Assembly (NCBI GenBank): GCA_032127075.1
Contig: JAQAZZ010000068.1
Coordinates: forward strand, 1 to 60,084
Direction of reading: 5' to 3'
Length of the DNA stretch: 60,084 bases
Source of the DNA: GCA-2699445 sp032127075
GTDB lineage: Bacteria > Actinomycetota > Actinomycetes > S36-B12 > GCA-2699445
Every line of letters begins with the position of its first letter. The first letter of the stretch is position 1. The notes under the pieces were generated by a model. That model did not search any database and was not told where the DNA came from. It was given only the letters and a program-made list of their open reading frames with translations. Made by a program: the position numbers and the translations under genes. Below are positions 40,417-48,732 of the stretch, piece after piece.

Positions 40417-40752
40417 ATGGCCTGCACCGACGATGGGGTGGACTGCGACGAGGTCCTGTCCCAGGTCTACGAGTACTTGCACCAAGAACTCGACAGCGAG
40501 GGGGTCGAGCGGGTCCAGCAACACTTGGATGCCTGCGGCTTCTGCCTGCGGCAGTACGGGCTGGAGCGCGAGGTCCAAGACCTCATAGCCCGCTCGTGCG
40601 GATGCTCACCGGCGCCGGAGAATCTGAGACGCCGGATCATCGAACGCATCACCCAGGTGCGGGTGAGCGGTGGTGGGGCGACGGCCACCGGCACGTTCTA
40701 CGCCGAGACCAGCTACACCTCGTCCAACGCCACCATGGATCCGGAGCGCTGA
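40417..40752 (+). CDS. rsrA: RsrA/RshA-type zinc anti-sigma factor
   Basis: A 111-residue ZAS-family anti-sigma factor for SigH. The zinc and redox-switch residues Cys10, His36, Cys40 and Cys43 (QQHLDACGFC) correspond to C11-H37-C41-C44 of Streptomyces RsrA; additional cysteines are Cys3 and the SCGC pair at 61/63. Oxidation of the cysteines should expel zinc and free SigH. A Thr/Ser-rich tail follows. The start is one base after the sigH stop, typical of coupled sigma/anti-sigma pairs. Confidence 0.92.
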   Translation: MACTDDGVDCDEVLSQVYEYLHQELDSEGVERVQQHLDACGFCLRQYGLEREVQDLIARSCGCSPAPENLRRRIIERITQVRVSGGGATATGTFYAETSYTSSNATMDPER

Positions 40753-40778
40753 ACCACCCTCGGGGCTCGCAACAGGCG

Positions 40779-40853
40779 TCAGGAGTTGGGTCGCTTGCCT
40801 CCGTTGGCGTTGCTCTTCTTGCGGGAACGGCGCTTCCTGGCCCTCTTGCTCAC
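40779..40853 (-). CDS. 50S ribosomal protein bL37
   Basis: A 24-residue, highly basic protein (KRARKRRSRKKSNANGGKRP) encoded from GTG 40851-40853 with GAGGAGA upstream. It matches the actinobacteria-specific bL37 peptide seen in mycobacterial ribosome structures, which ends in HGKRPNA-like sequence. It is encoded on the strand opposite rsrA and the thioesterase gene, in the gap between them. Confidence 0.88.
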   Translation of the reverse strand: MSKRARKRRSRKKSNANGGKRPNS

Positions 40854-40894
40854 GATCTCTCCTCAGCTGCGGACCCCCAGGGTACCGTCAGCCC

Positions 40895-41269
40895 ATGAGT
40901 GACATCCACGTCGGCGCACGCGCCGGACTGCGGTTCACCGTTGCCGCCGAAGACACGGCCGTCTCGCTGGGCAGCGGCGATGTGCCCGTCCTTGCCACAC
41001 CGCGGGCGATCGCCTGGGTGGAGGCGGCGAGTTGTGCCGCCGTTGCCGATCAACTGGCTGCGGCGCAGACCACCGTGGGAACCCGGGTGGAGATCGACCA
41101 TCTGCTGCCCACATGGGTCGGGGCCGACGTCGTCGCCGACGCGATGGTCCGGGAGGTGGCCGGATCCAGGGTGGTGTTCGATGTCCGGCTCACCGAGGAC
41201 GATGGGAGGATTCTGTTGGCGGGCAGCATCGCCCGTGCAGTTGTACAGCGGGAAAGGTTCGGTGCCTGA
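40895..41269 (+). CDS. hotdog-fold thioesterase-like protein
   Basis: A 124-residue single hotdog domain resembling the fluoroacetyl-CoA thioesterase (FlK) group. It has VLATPRAIAWVEAASCAAVA, TTVGTRVEIDHLLPTWVGAD and VVFDVRLTEDDGRILLAGSI. Such proteins hydrolyse acyl-CoA or act as acyl-CoA binding units. Its TGA shares one base with the ATG of the enoyl-CoA hydratase gene (TGATG), so the two are translationally coupled and probably act on related acyl-CoA compounds. Confidence 0.83.
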   Translation: MSDIHVGARAGLRFTVAAEDTAVSLGSGDVPVLATPRAIAWVEAASCAAVADQLAAAQTTVGTRVEIDHLLPTWVGADVVADAMVREVAGSRVVFDVRLTEDDGRILLAGSIARAVVQRERFGA

Positions 41270-42018
41270 TGTTCTTCGACCTTGAGGACCACGGCGACAC
41301 CACCGTGCTGCGGATGGGCGGCCCCAAAGCGAACGCCCAGTCCCCGGAGTGGCTCGCCGGGTTGAAGGAGGCGGTCGGCAGCGCGGCAGAGCTCGACCGC
41401 GCCGGCCTGGTGCTGACCGGCTCCGGCCGAGCGTTCAGCGCCGGCATGGACCTTCCCCACCTGATCGATCTGGACCGCGACGACCTGCAGGAGTTCATGC
41501 GGGGTTTCGCCGAGGCGATGGAGACCGTACTCACCCACCCGCGACCGGTGGTGGCGGCGATCAACGGCCACGCAGTCGCCGGCGGTTGTGTCCTGTCGCT
41601 CATGTGCGACTACCGGGTGATGGCGGCGGGCTCCGCCGTGATCGGCTTGAAGGAGGTCGCCCTGGGGATCGGGCTGCCGGCGATCGTCCTCGAACCCCTG
41701 CGGGCCAGGGTGCCCGCCCGGTCGCTGGCCCCGGTCGCGATGTCGGCTGAGTTGTTCACCGCGGACGATGCGCTGGCGCTGGAACTGGTCGACGACGTCG
41801 TCGGTCCGGAGGACCTGCTGGATTCGGCCCTGGAGCGGGTCCGCGCCCTTTCCGGTCCACCCGCGGCAACCGCCCAGGTCAAGAACGCGATCCTGCGGCC
41901 CTTGCTGGGCCAGCTGCGTGCGCACGAGGATGCCGAACTGCAGGCGTGGCTCGACACCTGGTTCTCCCCCGACGGCCGCCGACTGGTGGGCGAGACGGTG
42001 GCCGCGCTGCGCCGGTAG
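41269..42018 (+). CDS. enoyl-CoA hydratase/isomerase family protein
   Basis: A 249-residue crotonase-fold enzyme. The oxyanion-hole motifs are visible: FSAGMDLPHLIDL and NGHAVAGGCVLSLMCDYRVM. The SAVIGLKEVALGIGLPAIVL segment occupies the position of the second catalytic region, with Glu in LKEVALG. A helical C-terminus follows. Likely acts on acyl-CoA thioesters in fatty acid or aromatic degradation; the exact reaction cannot be read from the motifs. Coupled to the thioesterase gene. Confidence 0.87.
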   Translation: MFFDLEDHGDTTVLRMGGPKANAQSPEWLAGLKEAVGSAAELDRAGLVLTGSGRAFSAGMDLPHLIDLDRDDLQEFMRGFAEAMETVLTHPRPVVAAINGHAVAGGCVLSLMCDYRVMAAGSAVIGLKEVALGIGLPAIVLEPLRARVPARSLAPVAMSAELFTADDALALELVDDVVGPEDLLDSALERVRALSGPPAATAQVKNAILRPLLGQLRAHEDAELQAWLDTWFSPDGRRLVGETVAALRR

Positions 42019-42023
42019 GCCGC

Positions 42024-42042
42024 CGCCGGACCCCCACCGGCG
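42024..42042. terminator. bidirectional hairpin between convergent genes
   Basis: CGCCGG (42024-42029) and CCGGCG (42037-42042) enclose a 7-base loop in the 32-bp gap between the enoyl-CoA hydratase and the convergent hydrolase gene. There is no U-run. Confidence 0.4.
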
Positions 42043-42050
42043 TCATCGGC

Positions 42051-43430
42051 TCACGCGACCTTGCGCTTGAGGAACTTCGCCACGGTCTTGATGAACACGT
42101 TGCGGTCCGCTGCCGCGCTCAACGGATCGATGTGGCTGTAGGTCTTCGAGCGGTCCACCGTCATCACCTGCCGACGCGGCACCCCCGCCGACATGGCGAG
42201 CTGCCGGGTGGCTTTGCCCACCGCGCCGCCGCCGAGAGCGGCGTCGAAGCCGTACATCGGTACCCGAGCCTCGGACCCCAGCGTCGCCTTGACGCCGAAG
42301 ACCTTCTGCGCCGGGTTGGCCTGGCCGTTGTTCACCGAGCGGGAATCCAGGCTCAACCGCCGCGGGTGGTACCACGACGTGCCGTCCACCGATCCGGTCT
42401 CGGCGAACACCTTGGCCGCCCGCCGGGCGCTGCCCAGCTCACCGTCCTGCCAGCCTCGCGGATCCCCGCTGGCCGCCAACTCCCCGATGTTGCTGTGGAC
42501 CAGCGCCAGGTAGTCCGGTGACGTGTCGGCGTCCACGCTGTAGCCGTAGGCGGCGAGGTTCGTCGCCGGGACCGGTGGTCTGAGGTCGGCGGGCACCAGG
42601 GGGAGCGGATCAAGCGCCGATGGGCTGTCCGGATCCTTGACCGCGGTGGTGGAGCCCACGGCGTTGAAGACCCCCGACGCCCACGGCAGCCCCAAACGCA
42701 ACAGGTCGAGGAACGGCTCCCCGGCCCGCAATTCGGCCAGCTGCGACCGCGCTTCCTCGGCCGACGGCAACTCCCGGCTGGCGCCCGAGCCGTCGATGAA
42801 CACCAGGCCGTCCAGATCCTTCGCCCCGGGCTTGCCGCCGAAGTCCCATGAGGCGTACGCGGCTGCCATGCGGCCGCCGAGGGAGTGTCCGCCGAGCACC
42901 ACCGACCGGTCCCGCTTGCCGGCCTTCTTCACCACGCGGCGCACATCCTTCATCGCCACCGCGAGTCCCCACTCACGCGCGAAGGCGGTCTCCTCCGCCG
43001 TCTTGGGCTCGAATCGCGGCTGCTGGTCGGGGTTGACCAGCCAGCCGAGGTAGTAGTCGACCAGGTCTGCGGAGTCGACTTCGCCTGCGGCGTAGTCGCT
43101 CAGCACCGAGTGATCCTCCAGCAGGTTCTCCCGCCGCTCGATCGACCAGACCTGCCAGCCGTCCAGTCGCTGCAACAGCGCGCGCGCCATGACTCGGAAA
43201 TTCGTCGCCCCGGCCGAGGTGCCGGGAATCAGCACCAGCACCTTGTCGGCCTTCGCGGGACCCTGCTTGCGGATGCCGACCTTGTTGTACTTCGAAGGTG
43301 TGCCGGGGGCCTTATGGCCCTTGATCGTGGTGATGTCGCCGGCGGCGGCGGCAACGCCCGGACTGCCGGCCAGCAGGCCTGCCGCCAGGCCGGCACCGAG
43401 GATCGCGCAGAGGTGTTTGCTGAGGCTCAT
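42051..43430 (-). CDS. secreted alpha/beta hydrolase (lipase-like)
   Basis: A 459-residue exported protein. A signal peptide (HLCAILGAGLAAGLLAGSPG, cleavage near AAAAGD) precedes an alpha/beta hydrolase domain with oxyanion motif VLVLIPGTSAGATNF, nucleophile elbow VVLGGHSLGGRMAAAY and a C-terminal His (KTYSHIDPLSAA). A large insertion with Pro-rich segments (about 190-290) probably forms a lid. Likely an extracellular esterase or lipase; no lipobox is present. ATG 43430 is preferred over an ATG nine codons upstream because it starts directly with a normal signal peptide. Confidence 0.8.
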   Translation of the reverse strand: MSLSKHLCAILGAGLAAGLLAGSPGVAAAAGDITTIKGHKAPGTPSKYNKVGIRKQGPAKADKVLVLIPGTSAGATNFRVMARALLQRLDGWQVWSIERRENLLEDHSVLSDYAAGEVDSADLVDYYLGWLVNPDQQPRFEPKTAEETAFAREWGLAVAMKDVRRVVKKAGKRDRSVVLGGHSLGGRMAAAYASWDFGGKPGAKDLDGLVFIDGSGASRELPSAEEARSQLAELRAGEPFLDLLRLGLPWASGVFNAVGSTTAVKDPDSPSALDPLPLVPADLRPPVPATNLAAYGYSVDADTSPDYLALVHSNIGELAASGDPRGWQDGELGSARRAAKVFAETGSVDGTSWYHPRRLSLDSRSVNNGQANPAQKVFGVKATLGSEARVPMYGFDAALGGGAVGKATRQLAMSAGVPRRQVMTVDRSKTYSHIDPLSAAADRNVFIKTVAKFLKRKVA

Positions 43431-43497
43431 GTCGCCAGTCTCACCTACGACGGACATCGACGCAGCCGACCGCCACAGACTTGGTGCGGCCGCCGCC

Positions 43498-45204
43498 CTA
43501 CACCCCGGTGGTGCGGCGCGGGTAGGCCACAGCGGTATCGGTCGCGACGTTCACCAGGTACGGCACGCCTGCCGCCAGGGCCCGGTCCAGCGCCGGCCCG
43601 ATCTGGTCGGGATCGGTGACGGTCTCGCCTGCGCCGCCCAGGGCCCGGCAGACGTCGTCGTAGCGGGTCTGGCCGAGGTCGGCCACGACGTCGTAGCCGT
43701 ACAGGAACTGCATGGGGTGCTTCTCCAGCGCCCAGGCGCTGTTGTTGCCCACGATCATCACCACCGGCAGGTTGTGGCGCACGAGCGAGTCGATGTCCAT
43801 CAGGGAGAAGCCCGCCGCACCGTCGCCGAGCAGCAGCACCACCGGGCTGTCGGGCCGGACCACCCTCGCCGCCATCGCGTATCCCAGGCCGGTCCCCAGG
43901 CAGCCGTACGGCCCGGGATCCAGCCAGTTCCCCGGCCGGGCAGGTTCCAGATAGCGGCCAGCGAAGGACACGAAGTCGCCGCCGTCGCCGATCACGACGG
44001 TGTCGTCGGTGAGCCGGCGCTGGAGTTCGCCGTAGATCCGGGCCGGGTGGATCGGGTCGGCGTCGCTGTCGAGCTCGGCCGCGTCGGCAGCCACGCCTGC
44101 CCGGTGCAGCTGAAGCAGCCGGGCGGTCCATCCGGAGTGGTCGCGCTGCTGCGGCCGGCTGCCGTAGTGGTCGTGGATTCCGGTCAGAATGTGCGCCAGC
44201 GACCCGGTCGCCCCAGCGGCCAGGGGTGCGTGGGGGGAGAGTTGGTCGGCGGCGTCGCCGATGTGGACCACCGCCGCGGGTTCGGCCCCGTCCTGACCGC
44301 CGAAGGTGCCGTAGCCGAGCCGGAAGTCCAGTGGGGCGCCCACAACAACCACCAGGTCGGCGCCGCTGAACGCCGCCGACCGCGCCCGGGTCACCAGGCA
44401 CCGGTGTCCGCGGGGCAGGACACCGCGGCCCATGCCGTTGGCGATGACGGGCAGATCCAACGCTTCGACCAGCAACCGGGCCTCCGCCTCGGCGTCGTCG
44501 GCCCACACGTCACCGCCCAGCACGACGACTGGCCGCTGCGCCGCCGCCAGCAGGCCGGCGATGCGTCGGACCGACTCCTCATCGGGCGGCGTCCGGACCG
44601 GGGGATCGTAGCGGGGCGCCGCTGCGGTGGCGTGGGAGTACAACACGTCCATCCCGACGTCGAGAAACACCGGTCCGCGGTGCGGCTCGGCGGCGATGCG
44701 GAATGCCCGGGCGGTCTCTGCGGCCACATCCCCGGTCGCCGCGATGGTGGCGGCGGACTTGGTGATCGCAGCGAGCAGCGGCGGGTGGTCCAACTCCTGC
44801 AGCGCCCCGCGCCCCCAGCGCCCCGCCGGCGCCCGGCCGCCGAGCACCACCATCGGCGACCCGCTGAATCTCGCTCCGGCGACGGCGCTGACCGTGTTGG
44901 TGACCCCCGGTCCGGCCGTCACGACCGCTAGGCCGGGTACGCGCGTGAGTTTGCCGGTGGCCTCTGCGGCGAAGGCGGCCGTCGCTTCGTGGCGGACGTC
45001 GATCAGGCGCATCGGCCCGCCACGCTGCGCGGAGAGGGTGTCGGCTGCCGAGTCCACCCCCGCCCGGCCTCCCACGGCTGCGTCGTAGAGCGGGAAGACG
45101 TGGGCGCCGGACAGGGTCCACATCACGTCCTGCCCGTATGCCCTGGCGGCGGCGACTGCATGGTCGCCGCCGTGGCCGCTGATCGTCTCGGTGTCGGAAG
45201 CCAT
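43498..45204 (-). CDS. ThDP-dependent enzyme, IlvG-type acetolactate synthase large-subunit homologue
   Basis: A 568-residue thiamin diphosphate enzyme. The PYR domain has TLSGAHVFPLYDAAVGG, LIDVRHEATAAFAAEATGKL with the catalytic Glu, and the PGLAVVTAGPGVTNTVSAVA loop. The PP domain has the ThDP motif LLGDGAAGFSLMDIDSLVRH with its metal-binding NN further on (VGNNSAWALEKHPMQFLYG). The pattern resembles M. tuberculosis IlvG and the oxalyl-CoA decarboxylase-like group. No ilvN or ilvC is nearby, so a branched-chain role is doubtful. Divergent from the ATP-grasp gene with 49 bp between starts. Confidence 0.85.
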   Translation of the reverse strand: MASDTETISGHGGDHAVAAARAYGQDVMWTLSGAHVFPLYDAAVGGRAGVDSAADTLSAQRGGPMRLIDVRHEATAAFAAEATGKLTRVPGLAVVTAGPGVTNTVSAVAGARFSGSPMVVLGGRAPAGRWGRGALQELDHPPLLAAITKSAATIAATGDVAAETARAFRIAAEPHRGPVFLDVGMDVLYSHATAAAPRYDPPVRTPPDEESVRRIAGLLAAAQRPVVVLGGDVWADDAEAEARLLVEALDLPVIANGMGRGVLPRGHRCLVTRARSAAFSGADLVVVVGAPLDFRLGYGTFGGQDGAEPAAVVHIGDAADQLSPHAPLAAGATGSLAHILTGIHDHYGSRPQQRDHSGWTARLLQLHRAGVAADAAELDSDADPIHPARIYGELQRRLTDDTVVIGDGGDFVSFAGRYLEPARPGNWLDPGPYGCLGTGLGYAMAARVVRPDSPVVLLLGDGAAGFSLMDIDSLVRHNLPVVMIVGNNSAWALEKHPMQFLYGYDVVADLGQTRYDDVCRALGGAGETVTDPDQIGPALDRALAAGVPYLVNVATDTAVAYPRRTTGV

Positions 45205-45253
45205 GCAACGACCGTACAAGCCGGAGGTCGCGCTGGTGTGCCAGTCTCTAGCC

Positions 45254-46105
45254 ATGAGCCAGCCCAGGATCGCGGTGGTCACCTGCGTTGAGTTGCCCGA
45301 GCCGGACCACGATGAGGATCTGCTGATGTCGGCGCTGCGCGCCGCGGGCGCCGACGCCCACCTGGCGGCCTGGGACGACCCGGACATCGACTGGGCCACC
45401 TTCGAGTTGGCGGTCATCCGTTCCACCTGGAACTACATCGACCACCTGGACGATTTCCTGGGCTGGGTGCGGCGCACGGCGTCGGCGACAAGACTGTTGA
45501 ACCCCGAGGCGGTGATCCGCTGGAACTGCCACAAGGCCTATCTGCATGGCCTGGCTGAGCGGGGTCTGCCGGTGGTGCCGACGGTCTTCGTCCCACAGGG
45601 CTCCGAGCTGACGCTGTCGCAGGTGATGGCGTCCCGCGGGTGGCCCGATGTTGTGGCCAAACCCGCCGTGGGGGCGGGTTCGTACCTGACCGAGCGGGTG
45701 CGGCTGCGGGACCTGCCGCAGCGTGAGGGGTTCTGGCGGTCGCTGGTCTCGCGGCGGGAGGCGATGGTGCAGCCGTACCTGTCGTCGGTCGATGGCTACG
45801 GCGAGCGGGCGCTGGTCTGGATCGACGGCGAGTTCACCCATGCGATCCGCAAGGATCCCCGCCTCGGCGAAGCCGAAGAGTCGGTGTCGGAAGCGCTGCC
45901 GATCGCAAAGGACGAGCGCGAGTTGGGCCATCAGGTACTCGCCGACACTTGGGACGATCTGTTGTACGCGCGGGTCGACCTGATCCGTGCCGACGACGGC
46001 GCACCGCTGATCGCCGAACTGGAACTGGTCGAGCCGTCGCTGTTCCTGCTGCAGTCGCCGGCGGCGCTGGATCGCCTGGTGACCGCGCTCCTGCGGCGGA
46101 CCTGA
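45254..46105 (+). CDS. ATP-grasp domain protein (RimK/DcsG-like)
   Basis: A 283-residue ATP-grasp enzyme. The N-terminal domain (MSQPRIAVVTCVELPEPDHD; WATFELAVIRSTWNYIDHLD) precedes the ATP-grasp fold, with the binding Lys in PDVVAKPAVGAGSYLTERV. The strand EAMVQPYLSSVDGYGERALV follows, then the metal-binding ELELVEPSLFL near the C-terminus. Such enzymes ligate a carboxylate to an amine or thiol; the substrate is unknown, and the group includes DcsG-type peptide ligases and glutathione-synthetase-like proteins. It is divergent from the IlvG-like gene. Confidence 0.82.
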   Translation: MSQPRIAVVTCVELPEPDHDEDLLMSALRAAGADAHLAAWDDPDIDWATFELAVIRSTWNYIDHLDDFLGWVRRTASATRLLNPEAVIRWNCHKAYLHGLAERGLPVVPTVFVPQGSELTLSQVMASRGWPDVVAKPAVGAGSYLTERVRLRDLPQREGFWRSLVSRREAMVQPYLSSVDGYGERALVWIDGEFTHAIRKDPRLGEAEESVSEALPIAKDERELGHQVLADTWDDLLYARVDLIRADDGAPLIAELELVEPSLFLLQSPAALDRLVTALLRRT

Positions 46106-46155
46106 ACCGCGGCGCTGACCGACACGCAAACCGCGCGGTTGCCTATCCTCGGAAG

Positions 46156-47661
46156 GTGCCTGCCTGGGAGAGCGTCGTCAGATCCAGGACCGAGCTCGCC
46201 GCCCCGGCCACCAACCGCCTGCGGCTGCTCATGCAAGAGTGGTCTCTCCTCGCCGATCTGGGCTTCTCCGACCTGGTGCTGTTCGTACGCACCTGGGACG
46301 CCGCCGGGTGGATAGCCATCTCGCATGTGCGCCCCTCCACCTCGGCCACGCTCTTCACCGACGACCCGGTAGGCGTGTTCGTGCCCCGTTCCCGGGCGAC
46401 CGGCATGGAACGGGCGCTGCAATCAGGGGAGCGGGCCCGCAGCCGCAACCGGCCCGACGCCGCACCGGCGGGCCTCGGCGGTCTCACCGATCCGATCGAG
46501 GCGATCCCGGTAGGCGATGGCGAGGGTGTCATCGCCGTCCTCGGCCGATACAGCACCATCGACCAGCGGCGCATCGGCGAGATGGAGCAGAACTACCTGG
46601 CGGCCTGCGATTCCCTGCTGGCGATGGTCGCCGCCGGCGAGTTCCCGGTCGGCTCTGCGGAGGTCGTGGGTGCAGCGGCGCCCCGGGTGGGCGACGGCAT
46701 GCTCCGCCTCGACGACACCGGCAGGGTGCGCTACGCCAGCCCGAATGCCCGAACGTGCCTTCGGCGCCTCGGCGTCTCGGATCCCGTCGTCGGCACGCCG
46801 CTGTCGGAACTCCTCGGCAGGGTCGGCCGCAAGCACAGCCCCGTGGATCAGGCGGCAGTGCGGATCGCTGCCGGAGCCACGATCGGCGAGGCCGAGTTCG
46901 CCACGGGATCGGCCATCATGACCGTGCGCGCCATACCGCTGCGAGGAGATGGCCGACGGGACGGTGCCGTGGCGCTGCTGCGCGATGTCACCGAACTGCG
47001 CAGCCAGGAACGGGCGCTGGTGTCCAAGGACGCGACGATCCGCGAGATCCACCACCGGGTGAAGAACAACCTGCAGACGGTCGGGGCGCTGCTGCGGCTG
47101 CAGGCCCGACGGCTGCCGGCGGGCGAACCGCGGTCGGCGCTGTTGGACGCGGTGGCACGGGTGGGCACTATCGCGCTCGTCCATGAGTCGCTGGCCCGCA
47201 GCCCCGGCGAACAAGTCGATTTCGACGAGATCTGCCGGCGGATCCTGACCATGGCGAAGGATGCTGCCGCGGCGCAGGACCATCCGGTGCCCGATGTCGC
47301 CGTCTCGGGGTCGTTCGGGGTGCTGCCCTCGGAGGTGGCCACGCCGCTGGCGATGGTGCTTGCCGAGGTCCTGCTGAACGCGATGGAACATAGCCGAGCG
47401 GCGCGGGTGTGGGTGGGGGCGCTTAGGACCGAGGGCGAGATCCAACTGGCGGTCAGCGACAACGGCGCAGGGTTCGACCCGGCGGCGGTTGAGGGACTCG
47501 GGCTGCAGATCGTTGCGACGCTGGTCCGGGACCAGTTGCACGGGAACCTGGCGATCACCAGCAGCGGGAATGACCCTTGGCCCGCCGCCCTGCCCGACGA
47601 GTGGGATGTCGAGTCGCAGCGAACGGCCACAACCGCGGTCCGAGTGGTGTGCCCGCTGTAG
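46156..47661 (+). CDS. pdtaS: PdtaS-type cytosolic sensor histidine kinase
   Basis: A 501-residue HisKA_2-type kinase. An N-terminal GAF-like domain (about 1-150; LVLFVRTWDAAGWIAISHVR) and a PAS domain (about 180-290) precede the phospho-His motif IREIHHRVKNNLQTVGALLR. A HATPase domain follows with EVLLNAMEHSRA and VSDNGAGFDPAAVEGLGLQI. No membrane helix is present. PdtaS signals through the ANTAR RNA-binding regulator PdtaR, which is not in this window. The order sigH-rsrA...pdtaS-whiB1 is shared with M. tuberculosis. The GTG start is tentative because its ribosome binding site is too close. Confidence 0.88.
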   Translation: MPAWESVVRSRTELAAPATNRLRLLMQEWSLLADLGFSDLVLFVRTWDAAGWIAISHVRPSTSATLFTDDPVGVFVPRSRATGMERALQSGERARSRNRPDAAPAGLGGLTDPIEAIPVGDGEGVIAVLGRYSTIDQRRIGEMEQNYLAACDSLLAMVAAGEFPVGSAEVVGAAAPRVGDGMLRLDDTGRVRYASPNARTCLRRLGVSDPVVGTPLSELLGRVGRKHSPVDQAAVRIAAGATIGEAEFATGSAIMTVRAIPLRGDGRRDGAVALLRDVTELRSQERALVSKDATIREIHHRVKNNLQTVGALLRLQARRLPAGEPRSALLDAVARVGTIALVHESLARSPGEQVDFDEICRRILTMAKDAAAAQDHPVPDVAVSGSFGVLPSEVATPLAMVLAEVLLNAMEHSRAARVWVGALRTEGEIQLAVSDNGAGFDPAAVEGLGLQIVATLVRDQLHGNLAITSSGNDPWPAALPDEWDVESQRTATTAVRVVCPL

Positions 47662-47692
47662 GTGCGGGTGGCTCTTGCCCCGGGCGGCCGGT

Positions 47693-47944
47693 TCAGGCCA
47701 GCCGAGCGCGCTCCCGGGCACGGCGGCGCTTCAGCGAACGACGCTCGTCTTCGCTCAGACCGCCCCAGACGCCGGCGTCCTGACCGGTCTCGATCGCCCA
47801 GTTGAGACACACTTCGCGGGCCTCACACGACTGGCACACTCGCTTGGCGTCTTCGATCTGGGCCAATGCCGGACCGGTGTTGCCGATCGGGAAGAACAAC
47901 TCGGGCTCTTCGTCCCGGCACGCCGCGATATGGCGCCAGTCCAT
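47693..47944 (-). CDS. whiB1: WhiB1-type [4Fe-4S] transcription factor
   Basis: An 83-residue WhiB protein. Four cluster-ligating cysteines (Cys9, Cys37, Cys40, Cys46; CQSCEAREVC) are followed by the WhiB turn motif (GVWGGLSEDERR) and a basic C-terminus for DNA contact. WhiB1 is an essential NO-responsive regulator that also binds sigma A region 4. AGGAGG precedes the ATG. It is convergent with pdtaS, and the 314 bp upstream contains CRP-type sites. Confidence 0.95.
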   Translation of the reverse strand: MDWRHIAACRDEEPELFFPIGNTGPALAQIEDAKRVCQSCEAREVCLNWAIETGQDAGVWGGLSEDERRSLKRRRARERARLA

Positions 47945-47974
47945 GAGTCCTCCTCAGTGTGTCGGAGCGATGCT

Positions 47975-47990
47975 CGTGAATCCCTTCACA
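47975..47990. promoter_or_regulatory. CRP-type site near whiB1 start
   Basis: CGTGAATCCCTTCACA matches TGTGA-N6-TCACA at 9 of 10 positions with a perfect GTGA-N6-TCAC core. Its near edge is 31 bp from the whiB1 start codon, a position suited to repression or promoter-overlapping control. Confidence 0.6.
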
Positions 47991-48144
47991 AGCGGGGCCG
48001 ATCCCGTCGGATGACGCATTCAGCCGGTGCTGTAGTGTGGGAGTTTGAACCCTGTTCGCTCACTGATCATCGACCAGTGATCCAAGCGTTACAGGTGGAC
48101 GGACTGTGGACAAGGGTTAATCATCGGCGGTTCGCCCGCTGCGG

Positions 48145-48160
48145 TGTCGCGTTCGTCACA
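48145..48160. promoter_or_regulatory. weaker CRP-like site upstream of whiB1
   Basis: TGTCGCGTTCGTCACA matches the CRP consensus at 8 of 10 positions, with one perfect half-site. It lies about 200 bp before the whiB1 start. Confidence 0.35.
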
Positions 48161-48258
48161 CTGCCCGTGCGTTCTATCCGATTGTCGCCCGATTGCCACC
48201 GCAATACGCGGGTTGCGGCCGGTTCCGCCCCCGCCTGCGGTCGGCCAACGAGCGGCAA

Positions 48259-48699
48259 TCAGTTCTGCGCGGTCTGTTCCCGGTGTGCGCCCGCTTCGGT
48301 GCGGCCGCTGCGCTTGGCCGTGGCAACAGCCAGCGCCGCCAGGCCTGCCAGCGCGGTGGCGCTGACCACCGCCCCGACCGGCACACCCGCGCCGGCTCCC
48401 GTCATCATGGGCACCCCCACAGTCAGCGCAAGCAGCTGGATGACAACAAAGGGCACGCTGCTCCAGGATCTCCCCGACCAGCGGCCGATTGCCACTACCG
48501 CCACTCCGACGCCAAGCAGGGCGAACGTGACAACCTCCACCGCCACTCCGGTCGGTGATGAGACTTCTTGGGGACCTTCGATGCCCTGCGTGAGGGCCAC
48601 CGCGGCGATGCTGATCGAATAGCCGAGCAGCAGCGCGGCTGGGATCCCCGCGCACACCGCGGTGGTGCGCTCGGCGGTCGTTGCGGTGATGCGTGCCAC
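48259..48699 (-). CDS. four-helix integral membrane protein
   Basis: A 146-residue membrane protein with about four hydrophobic helices (AGIPAALLLGYSISIAAVAL; VVTFALLGVGVAVVAIG; PFVVIQLLALTVGVPMM; ATALAGLAALAVATA) and a charged cytoplasmic tail. No family is recognised. A small integral membrane protein lies in the same place beside dagK and whiB1 in M. tuberculosis (Rv3217c), which supports it as a conserved neighbour. Divergent from the lipid kinase gene with 33 bp between starts. Confidence 0.72.
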   Translation of the reverse strand: MARITATTAERTTAVCAGIPAALLLGYSISIAAVALTQGIEGPQEVSSPTGVAVEVVTFALLGVGVAVVAIGRWSGRSWSSVPFVVIQLLALTVGVPMMTGAGAGVPVGAVVSATALAGLAALAVATAKRSGRTEAGAHREQTAQN

Positions 48700-48732
48700 G
48701 GGTTCAGCCTACGTGCCCGTTAGCCTCGGGGG

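Larger units (their letters stand above)
47945..48258 (-). promoter_or_regulatory. whiB1 upstream regulatory region
   Basis: A 314-bp gene-free stretch. It holds a CRP-type site at 47975-47990, a 6-bp-arm inverted repeat TCACTG...CAGTGA at 48060-48080, a weaker CRP-like site at 48145-48160 and a local AT-richer segment (GTGGACAAGGGTTAATCATC, about 48105). No open frame looks real. M. tuberculosis whiB1 is likewise controlled by CRP (Rv3676) sites. Confidence 0.55.

Noticed and set aside
43189..44931. A 580-codon plus-strand frame opposite the hydrolase and the ThDP enzyme
   Set aside because: Antisense shadow; the minus-strand genes carry clear catalytic motifs.
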